NCBI RefSeq assembly: GCF_025210435.1 | Contig: NZ_JAOART010000060.1 | Location: 1 to 45,742 of the forward strand | Origin: Anaeromicrobium sp. | GTDB lineage: Bacteria > Bacillota > Clostridia > Peptostreptococcales > Thermotaleaceae | Direction of reading: 5' to 3' | DNA: 45,742 nucleotides | Shown here: positions 43,838-45,742 of the stretch, piece by piece | Layout of the letters: each line of letters opens with the position of its first letter | How positions within the stretch are numbered: the first letter of the stretch is position 1 | Made by a program: the position numbers and the translations under genes | Notes under the pieces: model-generated | Databases searched by the model: none | The model's input: the letters and a program-made list of their open reading frames with translations, nothing else | What the model was told of the DNA's origin: nothing

Positions 43838-43866
43838 TTGACAATCTTCCAGGGGTCTGTTATAAT
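43838..43866 (+). promoter_or_regulatory. Perfect-consensus sigma-A promoter before the transporter gene
   Basis: TTGACA and TATAAT with a 17-bp spacer, about 200 bp before the start codon and 14 bp after the TGGTAA palindromes. It would give a long leader RNA containing the hairpin at 43965-43991. Confidence 0.75.
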
Positions 43867-43943
43867 ATTAACAAACCAAATTTTGTAAAAAAATATTTGT
43901 TATGCTTTTTGTCGTACTATTTACAGATAAACTCCTAAAAATA

Positions 43944-43964
43944 GTTGAAAAAACGTTTTCAAAC
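43944..43964. promoter_or_regulatory. Inverted repeat GTTGAAAA-AAC-GTTTTCAAAC
   Basis: Near-perfect dyad in the transporter leader, adjacent to the sigma-54-like site. Possible protein-binding site. Confidence 0.35.
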
Positions 43965-43974
43965 ATGCAAGTTT

Positions 43975-43991
43975 TGGAATGAAACTTGCAT
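43975..43991 (+). promoter_or_regulatory. Candidate sigma-54 (-24/-12) promoter inside a hairpin
   Basis: TGGAATGAAACTTGCAT has GG and GC separated by exactly 10 bp, as in sigma-54 promoters, and lies 72 bp before the transporter start and next to a sigma-54 activator gene. The same bases form the right half of the inverted repeat ATGCAAGTTT-TGGAATG-AAACTTGCAT (43965-43991), so the resemblance could partly be chance. Confidence 0.5.
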
Positions 43992-44062
43992 TTATATAAT
44001 CAACGTAAGGATATTGAAAAAGAATTAACAAATATTTAACAAAAATAAAGGGGGAAGTCATA

Positions 44063-45448
44063 ATGAAATTTGATGTAGTTGCCTGGTTAACCAATCCATT
44101 TATACTTATGTTTATATCAGTATTTACGGGATTATTGTTTGGTAAAATCAAGTTTGGAAAATTTAACTTTGGAGTTTCAGGAACACTATTTTCAGGCCTC
44201 TTAATAGGGTCGTGGGCCCTTGGTTATGCTAAGAATATAGGTGAAGGAGAAGTAGGTTTTAAAGCGGCTCAAAAGCTTATTAAGGCTGGTGTTGTAAGTA
44301 AGGATTTTTTCTTTTTATTCTTAATTTTATTCGTTGCAGCAGTGGGACTTTTAGCCGCTAAGGACATGGGTACAGTTCTTAAGAAATATGGCGCTAAGTT
44401 TGTTTTATTAGGATTTATAATTACCTTTTTAGGTGCAACTGCAACTTATGGAATGACTTTAGTAGGGTCTAGCTTAGGTTCTGATTCTACTCCATATGAA
44501 ATATCTGGAGTATATACGGGAGCATTAACTTCGTCTCCTGGTTTGGCCGCTGCCATAGAAACGGCTAAGGGACATGCAACTCATAAGGCAGAAATATATT
44601 CAGAAATGACAGATGTAGAGAAAAATAAGGTACTAAAAATAATAGACCCATCTGGAGAATTAAATGCACAAAACACACCAGAATTAACACCAGAATTAAC
44701 ACAACAGTTCATAACTAGTGCAGAAGCAGGTATAGGTGTAGGTCATGCCATTGGATATCCATTTGGTGTTATCATAGTTATATTAGCTGTTAACTTCTTC
44801 CCTAAAATCTTTGGTATTAATGTGGAAAAAGAACAAAAACAACTTAGAGAAGAATTTGCAAAGGCAAAGGCGGAAGTTGCCGCAGGTAAAGAGATTGAAG
44901 AAGTGCCTTTTGATTTAATTGGTTTTGCTCTAGCTTGTTTTGTAGGATATACAATAGGTAAGTTTAAAATATACCTAGGGCCATTAGGTTGGTTTGGTTT
45001 AGGTTCAACTGGGGGAGTATTAGTAGGTTCTTTGGTATTGGGACATATTGGAAAAATAGGATTTATAAACTTTAGAATGAATAATAAAATATTAGGTGTT
45101 GTAAGACAGGTAGCCCTTGCATTCTTCCTAGCTATTGTAGGACTTAGATATGGATTTAAAGTATTCTATGCCCTAACTCATGGTGGAGCATTCTTAGCAG
45201 CAGTATCTTTAGTTGTAGGTGTTGTAGCTATGTGTATAGGTTTCTTCATAGGAAGATATGTATTTAAGATTAACTGGGTTATGTTATCGGGAGCGATTTG
45301 TGGTGGTATGACTTCTACTCCTGGACTTGGAGCTGCCATAGATGCAGTTGGAAGTGATGATCCAGCAGCAGGATATGGAGCAACTTATCCATTTGCATTA
45401 TTAGGAATGGTTATATTCACTATTGTTTTACACAACTTACCAATGTAA
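44063..45448 (+). CDS. Putative AspT/YidE-family membrane transporter
   Basis: The product (461 aa) has about ten or more membrane helices in two similar halves, each with a Gly-rich motif (GLLFGKIKFGKFNFGVSGTL in the first; GYTIGKFKIYLGPLGWFGLG in the second) and TSSPGLAAAIE / TSTPGLGAAID segments, as in the AspT/YidE antiporter family. A hydrophilic loop (about 255-290) splits the halves. The likely role is exchange or uptake of an amino acid or dicarboxylate. The substrate is not shown by sequence. The ATG has AAAGGGGGAAGTC upstream. Control by the adjacent two-component system is inferred. Confidence 0.75.
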   Translation: MKFDVVAWLTNPFILMFISVFTGLLFGKIKFGKFNFGVSGTLFSGLLIGSWALGYAKNIGEGEVGFKAAQKLIKAGVVSKDFFFLFLILFVAAVGLLAAKDMGTVLKKYGAKFVLLGFIITFLGATATYGMTLVGSSLGSDSTPYEISGVYTGALTSSPGLAAAIETAKGHATHKAEIYSEMTDVEKNKVLKIIDPSGELNAQNTPELTPELTQQFITSAEAGIGVGHAIGYPFGVIIVILAVNFFPKIFGINVEKEQKQLREEFAKAKAEVAAGKEIEEVPFDLIGFALACFVGYTIGKFKIYLGPLGWFGLGSTGGVLVGSLVLGHIGKIGFINFRMNNKILGVVRQVALAFFLAIVGLRYGFKVFYALTHGGAFLAAVSLVVGVVAMCIGFFIGRYVFKINWVMLSGAICGGMTSTPGLGAAIDAVGSDDPAAGYGATYPFALLGMVIFTIVLHNLPM

Positions 45449-45455
45449 TAGATTT

Positions 45456-45486
45456 AATTCCACATAAGTTTAACTTATGTGGAATT
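45456..45486 (+). terminator. Terminator after the transporter gene
   Basis: AATTCCACATAAGTT and AACTTATGTGGAATT are fully complementary. The T-tail is short, so it may also act on the reverse strand. Confidence 0.75.
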
Positions 45487-45501
45487 ACTTAATTAAACAC
45501 A

Positions 45502-45622
45502 TATAGATTTGGTAATGATAAATTAGCTTTATACAAAAATGTTTTTGGCAATCAAAGGGTTTGTTGGATTTGGTTAGCCGTTAATCGCTAGTCGTCTTTC
45601 GTTAAAACCAAGAAATCTATAT
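45502..45622 (+). repeat. Short element with family A ends and a different interior
   Basis: TATAGATTTGGTAATGATAA, then ATTAGCTTTATAC, and the right end AAAACCAAGAAATCTATA match family A termini. The interior of about 75 bp has no conserved core or arms. It abuts the right window-end element in the palindrome ATCTATATAGAT, as copy 1 does on the left. Confidence 0.6.
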
Positions 45623-45740
45623 AGATTTATTGGTTTTAAAATTGCTTTATACTGAATATAAAATTTTTTTCTCCAAAAACTTATATTATAGATATCTATA
45701 GTATAAGAAAAGGAGTCCTAATCATGGGTAGACCAGCGAT
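45612..45740. repeat. Right copy of the window-end inverted repeat (129 bp)
   Basis: Reverse complement of 1-129 with one mismatch by eye. It contains a terminal block (ATAGATTTATTGGTTTTAAA), a T-rich leader, the 28-bp near-palindrome CTTATATTATAG-ATATCTATAGTATAAG, and AAAAGGAGTCCTAATC before an ATG. Confidence 0.85.
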
Positions 45741-45742
45741 GC
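45724..45742 (+). CDS. 5' fragment of a mobile-element gene (M-G-R-P-A-M...), cut by the window edge
   Basis: ATG after AAAAGGAGTCCTAATC, six codons before the window ends. It is the same gene start as at 17-1 on the minus strand, in inverted orientation. It is probably the coding gene of the element that supplies the family A ends. The family cannot be named from six codons. Confidence 0.4.

Noticed and set aside
45724-45742. Firm call of a REP-associated (Y1) transposase for the window-end gene
   Set aside because: Only six codons are visible; M-G-R-P-A-M is compatible but not diagnostic, and true REP elements differ in form from family A.

Overview
The window comes from the chromosome of an endospore-forming, anaerobic-type Firmicute (class Clostridia). 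The reasons are the very A+T-rich sequence with AGA/ATA-rich codon use, strong GGAGG-type ribosome sites, the sporulation genes (spoVG, spoVT, yabP, yabQ, spoIIE, a SpoVB-like flippase), and a crotonase/3-hydroxybutyryl-CoA dehydrogenase pair of the kind used in butyrate-type metabolism. Genus cannot be fixed from the sequence alone. No rRNA, tRNA or CRISPR array was seen.

Layout. 1-2.0 kb: the broken start of a gene on the minus strand, a mobile repeat, then a membrane diguanylate cyclase. 2.0-4.8 kb: a second kind of repeat, a 53-codon gene, a cysteine-rich zinc-ribbon protein, and aspartate kinase behind a lysine riboswitch. 5.0-9.2 kb: crt-hbd, an LCP cell-wall ligase and an unknown anchored protein. 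9.2-12.6 kb: murC, purR and an EamA exporter. 12.9-40.2 kb: a long block with nearly the Bacillus subtilis gene order, spoVG-glmU-prs-pth-mfd-(prsA-like)-spoVT-(yabM-like)-mazG/yabN-hup-rqcP-yabP-yabQ-divIC-(yabR-like)-[ppx, ansA]-spoIIE-(yabS-like)-(yabT-like)-tilS-ftsH. It couples cell-wall precursor and nucleotide supply, transcription-repair coupling, septation and sporulation. hpt is missing between tilS and ftsH, and ppx and ansA are extra. 40.2-45.5 kb: a Cache-type sensor kinase, an NtrC-type response regulator and a putative AspT-family transporter with an elaborate promoter region.

The most unusual content is in the gaps. Six nearly full copies (about 235 bp), one truncated copy and at least three degenerate remnants of one repeat family (family A) lie between the genes. 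Each full copy has short terminal inverted repeats (TAGATTTCG...), a pair of long complementary arms, and an almost invariant core of about 90 nt that can itself fold, including a GAAA-capped hairpin. In several copies both arms change together so that pairing is kept, and all six full copies have the core on the + strand, the same strand as the flanking genes. The two ends of the window are 129-bp inverted copies (one mismatch by eye) of the 5' end of a gene starting M-G-R-P-A, and this end carries the same terminal sequence as family A. The likely picture is an autonomous element plus many non-autonomous derivatives with a possibly functional RNA core. A second repeat family (family B, about 160 bp, two copies) is unrelated in sequence.

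All coordinates, spacings and pairings were read by eye. No search or folding program was run. Product names rest on recognised motifs and gene order.
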